Shown here piece after piece: positions 1 to 11,685 of a stretch of DNA of 64,000 nucleotides. The notes below the pieces were generated by a model. The model saw only the letters and a program-made list of their open reading frames with translations, had not been told where the DNA came from and made no database searches. The stretch's first letter is position 1. Each line of letters begins with the position of its first letter. Location of the stretch: assembly GCF_000835495.1 (NCBI RefSeq), contig NW_015622547.1, forward strand, positions 1,674,001 through 1,738,000. Direction: 5' to 3'. The stretch is from Cladophialophora immunda (lineage: Eukaryota > Ascomycota > Eurotiomycetes > Chaetothyriales > Herpotrichiellaceae). Made by a program: the position numbers and the translations under genes.

Positions 1-204
1 GAAGACGTGGACGGCGAGGAAGATATCATCAGTCAGGACGAAGACATGGAGAACGGCGGAATGGACGTTGACGATATGTCAGAGGAAGGAAGCAGTGGTC
101 TGGGAAGCGGGGATGAGATTAGCATTGGCGAAGATGACGACGAGGAAATGAACGATGCGAATGACAACGACAACGACAAGCCGAAACGACAGCGAACCTC
201 CTGA
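1..204 (+). CDS. C-terminal tail of an unidentified acidic protein (5' end outside window)
   Basis: The frame is open from base 1 and stops with TGA at 202-204, so only the last 67 codons are present. The tail is dominated by Asp and Glu (runs such as EDDDEE and DNDNDND), with Gly and Ser between, and ends in a basic KPKRQRTS that could serve as a nuclear localisation signal. Acidic tails closed by a basic patch are common in fungal nuclear and nucleolar proteins, but no domain is visible and I do not recognise the family. A GTG codon at base 7 is internal, not a start. Confidence 0.55.
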   Translation, partial: EDVDGEEDIISQDEDMENGGMDVDDMSEEGSSGLGSGDEISIGEDDDEEMNDANDNDNDKPKRQRTS

Positions 205-1145
205 GGTGGACTGGGACTCGAGGATGTCAAGCCCGGCCTAAGATACCCTAGCAAGGCATCGCATTTCCAAACGACTGATCTTGCGGATTGCAGTGAAAGG
301 CCATGACCTAACATGGAGGGAGCAAAGACGACATTCGCCTTGTCCAGCCACCAAGCATAGTCACGTCGCATCTCCGAGCTTGAAGCACCGTCAAGCCTAG
401 AAAGGCTTCTGTGCACGCGACCTGCATCTGGAGCAGGATCCCATGGGCGGCAGTTCTCCTTCAACAACCGAGGAGAATGAGGCCCGCACGCCCTCTGACA
501 CGGAAGACCCAGGCCGTCGACAAAGCTTCTGGCACAGCGGCAGGGTCATACTGCTGAGGGAACATGGCACTTGTATATGGAGAAGGAGCTGGAGGAGTAT
601 TTCTGCCAAGGCAAAGTAGAATGTCACGGTGGGCGAGGATTTGCCGTACCGAATAGTGGTGTTTGCTTTGTATTCATAGCATCGGGAAATGGCACGGGAA
701 GCCAACGGTGGGAAAAATAAGACAGCCGAGGCACAGCGCGGCGGTTGAACAAAAAGTCGGACTGTGGGGAAGCGAAGCCATTGCCTTGCCCTTCGCTGAC
801 CCGCCCGCGGTTCACATGCACCGAGAAACGAAGTCCAAGATGATGTCGTCGTATTCCTCGTTCGCCGAGGACTCTTTCTCAGTCTCTTATTGCTCCCTCT
901 GATCTCTTGACCTGGCACCCAGGCACCCAATTGCTCTGTTGCTTCGAGGAGCCCCCAAATTGACACATGCCAATTGCTCATTCCAGCCACGCCGCTCGAT
1001 GCCCATGACGTTGGCTGCCATCACCGCGCCCTCTGCCTTGTAACTCTCCGGTGACCTTGCTCCTCCCTTCGTCCTTGCGCTCTTTGGTCATATCGAGAGA
1101 AATCTGCGTATTGCTCCAACAAACAGTGGTCGTCGGATAGGCGAA
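205..1145. other. Intergenic, 3' flank of left gene and promoter of PXMP4-like gene
   Basis: Open frames here (for example a 197-codon frame on the minus strand at 397-990) have no recognisable domain and no natural start or splice context. I see no RNA gene or repeat. The last ~200 bases must hold the promoter of the PXMP4-like gene starting at 1146. Confidence 0.5.
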
Positions 1146-1997
1146 ATGGATGTGCTGAAGGTCAGTCTTCTATGCGCGGCCACTGCGCTACTGAGCTCCA
1201 ACTGACACCCAGCAGGACACAGTCGAGTCCATCATCCTCAACCCCGACCTCGCCCCTCTCCTAGCCATCGTCAAAGCCGCCCGCAATGGCGCCGTCTACG
1301 GTGCCAAAGTCCGATTTCCTCATGCTTTGGTTATGGTCTTCCTGTTCCGGTCGGGGACGATTCGAGAAAAGGTCCGCCTTGTGTTACGAGCAACCAGACA
1401 ACATGCACGAAATCTGGCATTCTTCGCGACCGTGTACAAGTCCTCAATGTTAATATTGAGGCTTCTAAACCCCGCCACCCCGGGAAAAGAAGGGCCATAT
1501 GATACCTTTTTTGCTGGTCTACTGGGTGGATATGTTGTCTTTGGACGAGGGAAGCAGGGCAGGTAAGGCTCAACTGCAATGCCCGTACGCAGGTATGCCA
1601 GGCTAAAACTTTGTCTTTTCCACAGTGTCGAACAACAAATCGTCATCTACGTCTTTGCACGAGTGATTCTCGCCCTCGCGAGGCTCAGCATTGAGCCACC
1701 CAGTGCCACGAGCACCACACCAACCCCGACGTTCTGGACCCAGAGATTATCGCCCGAGGTAAAGGCAAAGATCCAGAACAATGCCTGGCCCGTTTTCGCG
1801 AGCTTGAGCTGGGCTTTTGTCATGTACATCTTCCGATGGCAGCCCGAAAGCATTCAGCCGAGCTTGAGGAGTAGCATGAAGTACATGTACGTTGCGGAAT
1901 ATTGCTTTCTTCTGGCCAAGTTGCTAACCTGCCTGTTAGATATGTCAATTCGGACTATTGGGATAGCTTCAAAAACTTCCTGATTCACAATACCTAG
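1146..1997 (+). CDS. PXMP4: Peroxisomal membrane protein PXMP4/PMP24-like
   Basis: Four exons: 1146-1160, 1216-1562, 1626-1886 and 1940-1997, giving 226 residues. The first exon encodes only MDVLK. All three introns (55, 63 and 53 bp) are GT-AG and the frames join exactly. The protein reads VESIILNPDLAPLLAIVKAA near the start, then R-x-G-T-I-R-E-K and a hydrophobic Gly-rich segment (TFFAGLLGGYVVFG), the arrangement of the PMP24/PXMP4 branch of the Tim17/Tim22/PMP24 superfamily. Length is close to that of animal PXMP4 (about 210 residues). The family sits in the peroxisomal membrane and its exact role is unknown. The C-terminus (YVNSDYWDSFKNFLIHNT) is only recovered by splicing the last intron, which supports the model. 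Confidence 0.85.
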
Positions 1998-3475
1998 AAC
2001 GGGGAACGGCTGGACGGTGCTTGCATTGGAGACGGCGTTTGGAATCTTTGGCACTCATGGGCTACGCATATACGAAAGTTCAAGTGTGATACTAGAGGAT
2101 GTTCAGTGTCCTGCTTGGAAAACGGCGGTCCTGGTCTCGAAGAGGCGGAGCGGGCAGTAGAACATGCTTAGAGGTAAGATTCGCATGATGTGAGCATTCT
2201 CCGGGGTCTCCTGAAGCTCGAGCTCCTGATAATACCTCGTCAATGGACCATAGCGGCGAGAGGCCTGTGCGACAGAATATACCCTCTCGACTACAGCCTT
2301 ACCTCACAATCGACGACCTGCTTTCCATCTTGTCTGCATTGTCTGCCCTGTTGCCAGTGGCAATCTGCGGGAAATCTCGTGTTTGGATTACGGCATGCTC
2401 TTGACACACCACACGGGCCGGCGATGCGGCTCAAGGTTGCTATTCTGAACCGGTTCAGTCTCCCAATCACTGGACTCCGCAGCAACGAGTACGCTTTCTT
2501 CTCGCAAGCGAAGATGGGCTCTTCATCTCGAACCCTGTCCAGGTTCCCATGCATTCCCGTACCAAGACACGAACTCGAACTAGTAACCACTTCAGAACCC
2601 CCTAAATCTGTCCCGCGGAGGCTCTTCTCCGTTCCTCAGACTGGGCTCCTCATGGTCCTCGCGTTGTAATTTTAAAGCACTGGGGGCAGCAAAACATCGC
2701 CGGTTACCGTGTATGTACCCGGATAATCGATCTGCCGGGGCGATGGAGCAAGGACCAAATGCTTCGAGGGGGAGAAGTAAATGCCTCCCACTGGCCGGGG
2801 TACCTACCTATGTACCCTCCCTACCTAGGCATCTAGGTCCTGGAGGGCTATTCGCGTTGGTCGACACTCAAGTGCGAAGCTCTCGTGTATGGTAAAACCT
2901 TCACGTTCCAGGCCACTCACTCATGGGCTCGTTTGTTCCGGTCGCTGCCACTCGCTAACCTGTCCGATCCTCAACGGGGGTCCAATGGAGATGTGGAACG
3001 GCGCCTATTGCCTGACGAGACGTATCCATGGCGATGTATATGATGCCTGTGAACATGCAGGCATAGATACTTAGCAGAGAGGCTCGGGGAGGTCCCCCCA
3101 ATAGACGATTAAACGAGCGCTGCCGGAAGCGAAGTCGCGTGACTTTGCGTTATGTATTGGCAACCACCAACGCATGGGAATATTCGTAATGTAAATCTAT
3201 ATAGGATATTGATTTCGATATCGGTACCAAAATAAATCTGGAACCGCGAGAGAATCTGCTCGCTTCCATTCATCGAGTAATTCGAACCGCATGGTGGTGA
3301 AGCGAGATAGATAGGTGCTCTCTGACTATACCAAACCTCCCTCGTTGCTGCCGCTCGTGTTACATACATATACTCCCACGGTATAGGCACACACGGAACA
3401 AATGGCCAAGCATCGCCTCTTTCCTTCTCCAACCTAATCCAACCCAATGCCTACCGACCGTTGATCCTCACGGCT
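1998..3475. other. Intergenic between convergent genes, with TACCTA-type short repeats
   Basis: The gap lies between the 3' ends of the PXMP4-like gene and the Zn2Cys6 gene. Around 2798-2840 there is a cluster of TACCTA/CTAGG words, a low-complexity pattern often seen in ascomycete intergenic DNA. Open frames of up to 159 codons (2190-2669) show no domain or splice logic. No RNA gene seen. Confidence 0.5.
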
Positions 3476-4748
3476 TTAAACGTACACTCCCGTGTCCCAC
3501 GCAGCGTACTCGATCCCGCCCGGCCCGCCCGGTCCACTGTCCCAGCCATACATGGACATCCCGCCGCCCAGCGTGGCGTCGAAGAAATATTCCGCGTTGT
3601 AGGCTTCCGTGGCGCTCATGTTCGGGGACGCAAACGATGGGGGCATCGCGTACGGATTCTGGTGAGCTGACGGGGTCTGGCCTTGCGGCTGATATTGGGG
3701 GAGAGGTTCATTCTGGAGGCCCGGTTGTTGTAGTTGGTGTCCAGGCTGGGCCTCTGCTCCGGGCGTGGGTATCGGGGTGCCGAACAACTCATCGCAAAAT
3801 TCATCCACTGGCGAGTCGACCCATGATGTCGTCGAGGCGCTGGTCCTGGTGAGGCGGGCCCCAGAGCCGTGAGATAGAGATGTGCCTCGTGCGTCTGAGA
3901 GCGGCGTCAGCGGCGAGGCGGGTTGTGCGAAATACGTCGAATGTACAGGCCCTTCGTCTGTGTCGAGTGCGGAAGACGGCGGTCCACAGGCGGTCGACGT
4001 CCGGCTCATGGCCGTCGCCGTGGCTGATTTCGGCGATTGCGCGATGAAACTCCGTTGCCTAGGCGGTGCCGTGCCAGGTGCATGGTCGTCCGGTTCTCTT
4101 CGCATTGTGGCTCGAAGCGGTCTTTTTGTCTTCGGCGCAATGACTGGCGGAATCGATCTCGCGAGGCTTATGGGCGAGACAGGTTCTGATCTGTTGTTGA
4201 TCGAGCTTGAGTCGACGTGGCTGTGGGCGGCGTCTTCGTCGTGGTCAAGCACTCCCAGTCGTTCAAGGATGCCATGCACGCTGGGGGTGCCATTGACTTC
4301 CTCAATTGGGGCGCCATCCCATTTCTGACCACTGGCCAGCCGTTTGTACAGCTCGACCACCCCCGCCGTCAGAGCCTCCTGATGTTGAAGGAGGAGGTTG
4401 GTATATCTTTGGAGCCGTTAGCAAGAGGACTTTGAAATGTTCATGGGGCTCTTGAGAGTTCTCCCGTAGAATCTAATTGCTTACCTTTGGTTTGTGCTTG
4501 CAGATTCCGTCTTCCTTCGTACTTTATACGAACAAGGTGCCTGATCTAAATTACACCTCCTGCAAGGCTTCTCACCATCGCACTGTTCAGCGAAGACCAT
4601 CAGCTCGTCCGATCTGCTTTGGTTGCCAACTTCAAGCACTCAAGATGGCTATAAATAGATGAATTCGACTCACCTTTGCCTTCTTGACACGGCATCTCTC
4701 ACAAGCCCGCGAAACTCGGGGACGCGATCGTACAGTCTGTTGGTCCAT
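3476..4748 (-). CDS. Zn2Cys6 binuclear-cluster transcription factor
   Basis: Three exons on the minus strand: 4748-4674, 4582-4485 and 4406-3476, giving 367 residues; introns are 91 and 78 bp. The N-terminus carries a canonical fungal Zn2Cys6 DNA-binding domain, with Cys at residues 16, 19, 26, 32, 35 and 42 (C-x2-C-x6-C-x5-C-x2-C-x6-C) and basic residues between the first two and the third. The first intron falls exactly between residues 25 and 26, inside the cluster, so single-frame reading misses the domain. A helical stretch follows (YTNLLLQHQEALTAGVVELYKRL, described here in part), then a VHGILERLGVL motif. The rest is Ser/Pro/Gln-rich and probably disordered, ending in a Gly/Tyr/Trp-rich tail. 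There is no fungal-specific transcription factor (MHR) domain, so this is a short member. Likely nuclear regulator; targets unknown. Confidence 0.85.
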
Positions 4749-7529
4749 ATTCGGTTTGCTGCAGGTAACAAAGCCTCACAGTGTGAGAGGGGAGAACAAT
4801 GGGTTGACTTTTGTATGGTTGGAAGTACTGCTCCGAAGATTGAGATGCTCTCGGCGGAATCATGCGCTAAGTACTTGGACAATAGTTTGGATGCAAGGAC
4901 GCTTTAGGTATTACCGTCATATCTTCTTGGGACCTCTTGCGCAAGTCTGTATGGAACCACCAGCATCGCCGACCGGTTTTGTGACGGTCACGTACCGTGG
5001 AGGCCGCCAGAACCCTTGTCATAGCATTTGTCAATCATGTGAAAATGGAGCGACACTCCCAGGAACGGCCAAAGTCGAGAATGTGGCATGGTGTACTCGG
5101 GAATTGGTGGGCAACGAATCGCTCCCTCGTAATGCTGGTGCCGCGGGACCCGAGTTGCAAATCAACATTGAAGATGGGTAGGGCTTGCGGACCATACGCA
5201 AACTCTCCACCGTGGATCTCCCCTGATAGGTATAGCTCAGAAGTTTGTGCATAAAGCTGATGCCCAGTCGCAATAGTGATTTTGCATCGTCTGATGGTTA
5301 TTGTCTGTCGTAGCAATCAGATCTTGAGGCTCGAGGCAGGAGAGAGAAGCTTTGAACTCAAAGCCATCAGAGTATCAGTGACCGTGCGATGATAACTTGC
5401 TCTCTCTCAAGCACAAAGAACTTTGGGGCTCCTTATCCGGAGCAAGGAACCAATTGCGATTGGAAAATCGTGATATGCTTTTGTGGGGGAAGTTCCTGGC
5501 AAGGGAGCTTGAAGCCAAGGCGCATGCAAGTGTGGGCTGATGATCACACAAGCGTGCCTGATTGATCAACCACCACAGGCATATGGTGGTGCAGAGATGT
5601 ACAGTCATGCTGTTGGGAGGAGAGAGGACCCAACTTGGGCAAGAACTCGTAGTTGTGTGCTCCTCTCCATGCTTCACAGTCCCATCCTAATCATTCGCAA
5701 TCATACCAATAGTTCCGGCGTCGCATTATTGGCTGGCTTCTCAAATGATCGCGATCCTCCTGCACACCATTTTGCACATGAGTAGATGCTAGCTGGAGAA
5801 GGGATTCCTTTCGGCGATAGATGATCTGGCCGGTGGCCGAAAGGGATTCATGGTTTCTGCTGAAGATGCCATATAGCCGCCAGATAGCCGACGCAACCAG
5901 TGATTCAGGGAGTAAAGCTCAATGTGAAGGTACTCAGAAATCGAAATTGCAAGGGGAGAAGGAGAGCTCAGAAAGAAGGCACAAGGAGACACAACCGTGC
6001 CATGGAAATAGATAATGGATGAAGGGGTTGCAGAGGCAGAGGTCCAAGTGGCATGATTTGGTCTGACAGAAAGATAAAGTCAGATTGCTTTTATTCACTG
6101 CGCGAAATCCGACGTCAGACACGCGGATCTCCTCTGCTGTCAACATCGAAGCCCGAGAACTTTTCAATTCACCCCATCTTTTCTACCTCTTCAACGCAAC
6201 CAGAGGCATCATTCATGAGGACACACCTACGCTTGCTCAAAGTCAGGGAGATCAGGCGAAGGGGACGCTTCTGAACTGTGTGCCTAGGGTTTCCTCGACC
6301 AGCAGCGTTCGGTAACTTCATGTCGATACAAGTTTGAAGGGCGCAGTTGAGGTTGAAGCTTTGTCGATCCTGACTTATGGCAGCTCGTCAATCTTGTTTC
6401 ATCACGATCCAAGTTATGTTTACTTGACAGAGGAGATGACGTCTTCCTCCTGGTAAAGCGCCACAGTTCAGTCTGTGCTTATCTAACTCAGACGCCAGCT
6501 GACAAACTGAACCTTTCTGATTCGGAGCAGTGGCACTTCCTGAAGCGGTCGATGTACAACACCTACTTGCATAGAAGTCTAGCAGGCGGGGAATCAGGAC
6601 AGAGCTCATCCGCACGGAACCGATCATGCTAGAGCCCTTCAGGGAAATTGCCGCATGACTGATGCGATGCAAAGAATAATGGACGCCTCTTTCACAATGC
6701 TGCCGGCATGACGGCAGAAAGCCCCCTCAACGCTCACAATTACCAGAAAAGGGGGCCTCAGTTGGCTCAAGTGACCTCGCAATTTGGTAATACTCCATCC
6801 CTCAGAGGTGTTGTTAGCGCTTCGTGTGTTCACCTGGAACAAGGGATGCTTGGTGGATCCAGGTCGATTATCGATACCATGAACGACGCCACTGCCCGGG
6901 GCTTTCCTGCAACTATTCGAGGACCAGTACATCAACGGTCGGCAACCACTTGATGTTATTCTGGCCAAGGTGAATAATATGCTATCACCGTGATCACTTT
7001 CGGTGGGCCCAGGCGGGGGTGGGTTGCTGGCTTTATCGCGGTCAGCCTTGTCGCCTCAGGCGCCTCCAAAGATTCCAACACACTGGCTGTCGCCACTCCC
7101 TGCATTTGTGCAGCTCAACCCGGGAAAAAACGGGGGAAGAGGTACAGATCCGAAAGACGGAGCACGTGCAGTGGTGAGCAGTGTGAGTTCCCCTTTGCTC
7201 TGTGGGCGATACTCGCAGGCGCCAATGGATTGTCACGGTTAGAACCAGAACAGAAGTTGCTGACGACAAAGGATAAAGTAGTCGGTATTTCAAAGCTATC
7301 CAAAAATAGCACAAGATGTAACATGCAGGCTGCTTGCCCGGTACATCTGGGGTATTCAAATCATTCTCATCACAGAGTCGTGTCATGGTGAACGCTGCAG
7401 TGTTATCCCAAGCAACTCCGGCAAATTCAATGCGAAAGCAGACTGTCAAGGTGACTTGAAATTTGATCAAAATGGCCGCCAATCAAAAAAACACACAATC
7501 ACAGAGTTCCAGCTCTTGTTGCTAGTGGC
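4749..7529. other. Long intergenic region (2.8 kb), no gene recognised
   Basis: This contains the promoter of the Zn2Cys6 gene at its left end and the 3' flank of the flavodoxin-domain gene at its right end. Many overlapping frames of 60-165 codons occur on both strands, but none shows a domain, a biased composition or consistent splice sites. A non-coding RNA or a fast-evolving gene cannot be excluded. Confidence 0.45.
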
Positions 7530-8054
7530 TTATATGCCCTCGAGTTTCAATTCCTTTGCGATGATATCCGCCCATTCGTCAATCTGAGCCCAGTCGCGGT
7601 AATCCCCCCAACGCCCACCGATGCAGCTCCAGAGACATCGAACGGGCGCGGGAGTCTCTGAACCGTCATCCTTTCCCGCGAACAGACGGTGGTCCCGGAC
7701 TTTGGGCAACTTCCTCAGGACGATCTCCTCGATCTGGCGTGACTCGCGGCGCACGGCTCGGTCTCGGATCCATTTCGAGCCGACGGCCGGGGCCATGCCA
7801 ACGCTGAAGGTCCAGGTGGGCTTCATCTGAAGACCCATGGCTTCGATGTCGAGGAACTTCTGCGCGTCCAGCAGCCACTTTTGCCCGTGCACGGCGCTCC
7901 CCAGGATGACGGCACTGTAGTTCTCCACGCTGTACACGTGGTCCACAGATCTGCAGTCGACGGCAAAGCCATCAGCGTGGAGACGTGAGGCAATACGCTC
8001 GGCCACTTCTCGCGTCGAGCCATGACAGGTCGCGTAGGTGATTAAGATAGGCAT
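7530..8054 (-). CDS. Flavodoxin-domain protein (HemG-like, Flavodoxin_5 type)
   Basis: An intronless frame. The family usually begins directly at the first beta strand, so I chose the ATG at 8054 (MPILITYATCHGSTREVA); an in-frame ATG at 8144 would add 30 Pro/Ser-rich residues. From 8054 the protein has 174 residues, the usual size. The FMN phosphate-binding loop is visible as Y-A-T-C-H-G-S-T near residues 7-14, followed by the second strand and the Y-S-A-V-I-L-G-S-A-V-H loop that packs on the flavin, and later a C-I-G-G-R-W-G-D-Y segment. Bacterial relatives include the menaquinone-dependent protoporphyrinogen oxidase HemG and many uncharacterised actinobacterial flavoproteins. Fungal members are less familiar, so the substrate is open. 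A TATA-like TATATATGC lies near 8230-8238, about 175 bp upstream on the minus strand. Confidence 0.8.
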   Translation of the reverse strand: MPILITYATCHGSTREVAERIASRLHADGFAVDCRSVDHVYSVENYSAVILGSAVHGQKWLLDAQKFLDIEAMGLQMKPTWTFSVGMAPAVGSKWIRDRAVRRESRQIEEIVLRKLPKVRDHRLFAGKDDGSETPAPVRCLWSCIGGRWGDYRDWAQIDEWADIIAKELKLEGI

Positions 8055-11000
8055 TGGGAGAGAGGAGGGGACAGAGGCCGGTGGTAGATGGTCTCGGTCC
8101 TGGTGATCGGCTTCGAGTCGAGACGTGGTTGTAGGATTTAGCAATGGAATATTTTCGGTTAGACTTGAAGGGTGTGTCCACGATTTTTCCTTTGGATGTA
8201 TCTTCGTGGAAAGATGGGCGAGGTGTGGTTGTATATATGCGGGTTAAGGACGCAGTGGGTTGGTGTCTTGTATGTAATATGCGCGTTTGTGAGTGGGTGA
8301 GAATTATCTCGGGGTAAGGCTGAGAGGTTTCGGATAGATTGCTTGCTAACTTGGGCGAGTCGGATGGAAGGATGGATTGATATTCGTTCAATGATGTAGA
8401 GGGGAAGGCGGGATCGCAGGTGGCAGATGGCAATAATGGATGACATACAATGGGAGCTACCCTTTTCGTTCTTTTGCCTTCTCTCACAATGTCACTCCGT
8501 TCTCTGAAACAAACCTCGGCCACGAAAACAGCACGCGAGCAAAAGGCGATGGGATGATGATGATTATTATGATATGTGAACTCGTGGTCTCCACAGACTC
8601 ACCCTCAACTCTCCCACACCACTCAAGCGCACCGACAAACGTACGAGTAACATCGCAACATGGTGTGGTTGGCGCCCCATCATCTCACTCAGTTCTGACT
8701 ACGACCTCGGACTCCCATCTCTGATCACCGCACCCTTTCTCCGTGCACAACAAGTTCGTACGCACTTAACTCTAACCCGTCGGCCCAATCGAGGACCTTG
8801 CCCTGCCGTGGCCGGGTCTTCGGGGGGGACTTTGTCGACGCATCATTTGACAGGACCGAAGACGCGAACGAAGAGCCCGATGGGCGAAAGAGATGGAAAG
8901 AGAAAGCTGACGAGACGAGTATAAGGCCGCACCACACAGCCTATCACCGCATCCGCTTGATACGTGCCGCTACCGCGCAGAATTCCCTTGGTTCTTTTCC
9001 ATTCCCTTGACCCTGACTGGGCTCGTTCAAACTTCGGGATCCGACCACTGAATTTGCCCTCCGAATTCACCACGAGGCTCCTGGGCAGCTCATTGCTCCT
9101 CTCGCTCAGGGTCTGTTCCGCGGAATCCGGGACGATGTTAAGCTGCGCTATGCTCTTGCTGGCCCTAGATACACCATTATGCATTTTGGGGGGAGAGATT
9201 TGCGAATAAAAGTCACCGAGCCCCCGAGGGAGCGAGCGAATCTTAGTAGGCCTGGACGCTTTAGGCCCAACATGGGAGTGGCGGTTTAATGGGCCTTATT
9301 CACGCGTTTTGACGTCTTCCACTCTGGTATCCTCCTCCGCATAGGAGCGATTGATGATTTGGTGGCAAGGCTGGCCCGTGCTCGCTCCCTTGGGCGGCCG
9401 AGAAATTCAAACCGGTGTCTGGCCTGCGCGCCTGATGCCGGCCTCATCCGGGATGATGTATTGTACTTATCAAGGAGCATTACTTGCCGTCACTCGGCTG
9501 CTCGCAACTAGCTTCATCGAGGATGTCTGGGGTAGCCATCGATTCGACTGGAACTATTGGATATCCGGGGACAGAGGTATGAATTTGTTCCGAGCCGTCC
9601 ATGCACCCTCGCAAGCTTCACTCGATACATAATGATCTCAATGAACGCTTTTGCCCAACACTTACGGCGTACTCTCACCCCGAAAGCGCGAGTGATCTGG
9701 GCTAACAAGTCTGTCAATGGGGTCCAGGTCTGGGCTCGCGCATTCGCCTCGGCGAACGAAAAAAGTCCACGGAGCATGTGCCCGCGCTGCGCGGTTTTTG
9801 ATTTTCGCCCGCCACCCGACAGCTTCGTTGATCCTCTTCACCTTTCTCACGCAGTCACTCGGGCACTTCGCCCAGGCACTTACTGGGCGGTCATTCAGCC
9901 GGTCAGTCGGTCAGGCACTCGCTCGCTGGAGGCACATCAGTCAATTAGTCAATCAGCCAGTCAGTCATGCCCTGGGTTAGCGACTAAGGCGCTCACCCAA
10001 CTCCCCTTTTCGTTTTGGAAGAAGCCCAATCAAGGTTACCCTTGGCAGTCAAATCAAAAGCATACTGGTAGATATTGGACTGAACACAACCGAACAACCC
10101 TGAGGTTTGTGGGCCGCCGCAAGCTATTCGTCTACACCTAGGCATTTGCGTCTTTGTTATTCACATTTCCGCTCGTGAGGCAGACAACTGGTTCGGGGAC
10201 CAGTCACCCAGGACCACCCCCCGTCAGGCAGGTCGTACTTGGAAGGTAATGAACCCCGTGAAGTCTGGGGAGCTAACCGTCGGAGCGGCCTTGAACGATA
10301 GAGAACGAGAACCTAACCGACGTCTTCGGCGATCTACAAGTACACTGCTCCGCACGCGAGAACCATCTGGACCAGAATCCCGGTGACAGCATTACTTGTG
10401 CAAGTGGGTGGAAAGATGGAAAGCCCGCAAATCCCGCAAAGCGGACTGCCTCCCCGTCCGGATTTCCTCATTCCGAGTGACCTCGTGCCCTTGTTCCTTT
10501 TCGCGAGGAGATTCGTCCTCGGGATTCCTATTGTGGGATTCCTTTGCTGTCGATAATAGCGTCCTTGTCTCTTGAACTAGTCGCTACTTTGTGCACTCGT
10601 ACGTCCGAGTATATCTTGTATGTACACGTGCTGCTGCACCCAACGAGGCCAGGCAGCCAGGCAACCAGGCAGCGAGCGAGATGTATCTCGACCCGACTCG
10701 AAGGGCCGGTCCCCCTACAAGGGTCTGCTCTTTGGCGCATTCAGGATGGACTGGTGCCCCCCTGACTCTCGCAAACCGAGTTCATGTTCGCGCGTCCGTG
10801 CGGCCAGTCACCCTAAATGGCCTTGCTCTGAGACAGCAGAAAATGATAACCCATAACCCATCAATCCATGAAACCTGATCCGATCCCCTTTTTCCCCCTA
10901 AACGCCGCTTTTCATCCCCGAAAAATTGCCGTCGTGAATCGTGAAAACGTGTTATACAGCCAGGAAATCCGTCAAGTCTGCATTTTGGTCCTGCCGACAC

Positions 11001-11265
11001 CGGGAAAAGACAATGTCAGCATCCGCAGTCCGAGAAATGATGGTGTTGGGCGGTGGTGGTGTTGGTGGTAGTGGTAATGGTCCTTTTGACCTCGCAATCC
11101 GCGCCGGTGAGGACGACTGAGAGATGCCTGATGCCCACTTCTCACTCCCAAGGGGAGCAAGACCAGAGAAGACGCGGGGAGAGGGTAGATGGAAAGGGGG
11201 GGGCAAAGCATTGATTTGAGTGATTGATTGATCGATTTGACAATGCCGGTCAACAACGAACTTAC
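8055..11265. other. Long intergenic region (3.2 kb) with a decayed TCAG-type repeat
   Basis: Promoter of the flavodoxin gene at the left. At 9890-9972 there is a degenerate run of CAGT/TCAG/TCAA words (for example TCAGTCAATTAGTCAATCAG), which explains the Gln/Ser-rich stretch in a plus-strand frame at 9557-10141. I treat that frame (194 codons) as non-coding: no domain, no splice signals, mixed composition. Nothing else supported. Confidence 0.45.
9890..9972. repeat. Degenerate tetranucleotide (TCAG/TCAA)n tract
   Basis: The stretch is built mostly from CAGT, TCAG, TCAA and CACT words with interruptions, the look of an old microsatellite. It lies in intergenic DNA. Confidence 0.5.
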
Positions 11266-11685
11266 TCAATGCTTTGGCCCCAACACTTTCTTCACCCTCT
11301 CTCAAAAGTCGCACCTCTCAATCCACGGCACGGGTCGAAAGGGGAGCGGCTCAGATCGGTAGGAGGAGATATTGCTTACCCAGCAATACACCAGGAAGGC
11401 GGCCTCGGAGGTCAGCGCCCCCAGGGCGAGGTAACTGGTCACGTCGCGGATGGCCTCGGGCAGCGTCGCCCAGTGCGTCCGCGCCGTCTGCGAGGCCTTG
11501 GAGAGGATGCGCTGCGACGCCGCGTGCGGCAGCGGGAGCGGTGCGTGGTGGTGCGTGACGTGGTGGCCGTGGAAGTGCAGCGAGGCGGGTCGGCGGAGGG
11601 CGCCGGGCGTCGCGGAGGAGAAGGCGCGGAGGGTCGTCGTCGGCTGGGCCAGGCGGCCGAGGGGGATGCGCATGGGAGGAGGCAT
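11266..11685 (-). CDS. Small mitochondrial-type membrane protein, family not recognised
   Basis: Exon 1 runs 11685-11380 (102 codons) and ends at a clear donor (TGG|GTAAGC). The N-terminus is rich in Arg, Ser, Thr and Ala and lacks acidic residues (MRIPLGRLAQPTTTLRAFSS), as in a mitochondrial presequence. A His-rich stretch (HFHGHHVTHHHAP) follows, then a short amphipathic region and one hydrophobic segment near residues 84-102 (YLALGALTSEAAFLVYCW). The best phase-0 second exon is 11298-11266, adding RVKKVLGPKH and a stop: a basic tail after a membrane helix, typical of small inner-membrane subunits. The acceptor is weak and other acceptors in the same 80 bases are possible, so the C-terminus is uncertain. 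About 112 residues. I infer a single-pass mitochondrial protein and do not assign a complex. Confidence 0.55.

Noticed and set aside
397..990. 197-codon minus-strand frame
   Set aside because: No domain, poor composition, lies between two other genes without splice or promoter logic.
2190..2669. 159-codon plus-strand frame between convergent genes
   Set aside because: Mixed composition with scattered Cys and Pro, no recognisable feature.
9557..10141. 194-codon plus-strand frame
   Set aside because: No domain; the Ser/Gln-rich stretch comes from a decayed TCAG microsatellite.
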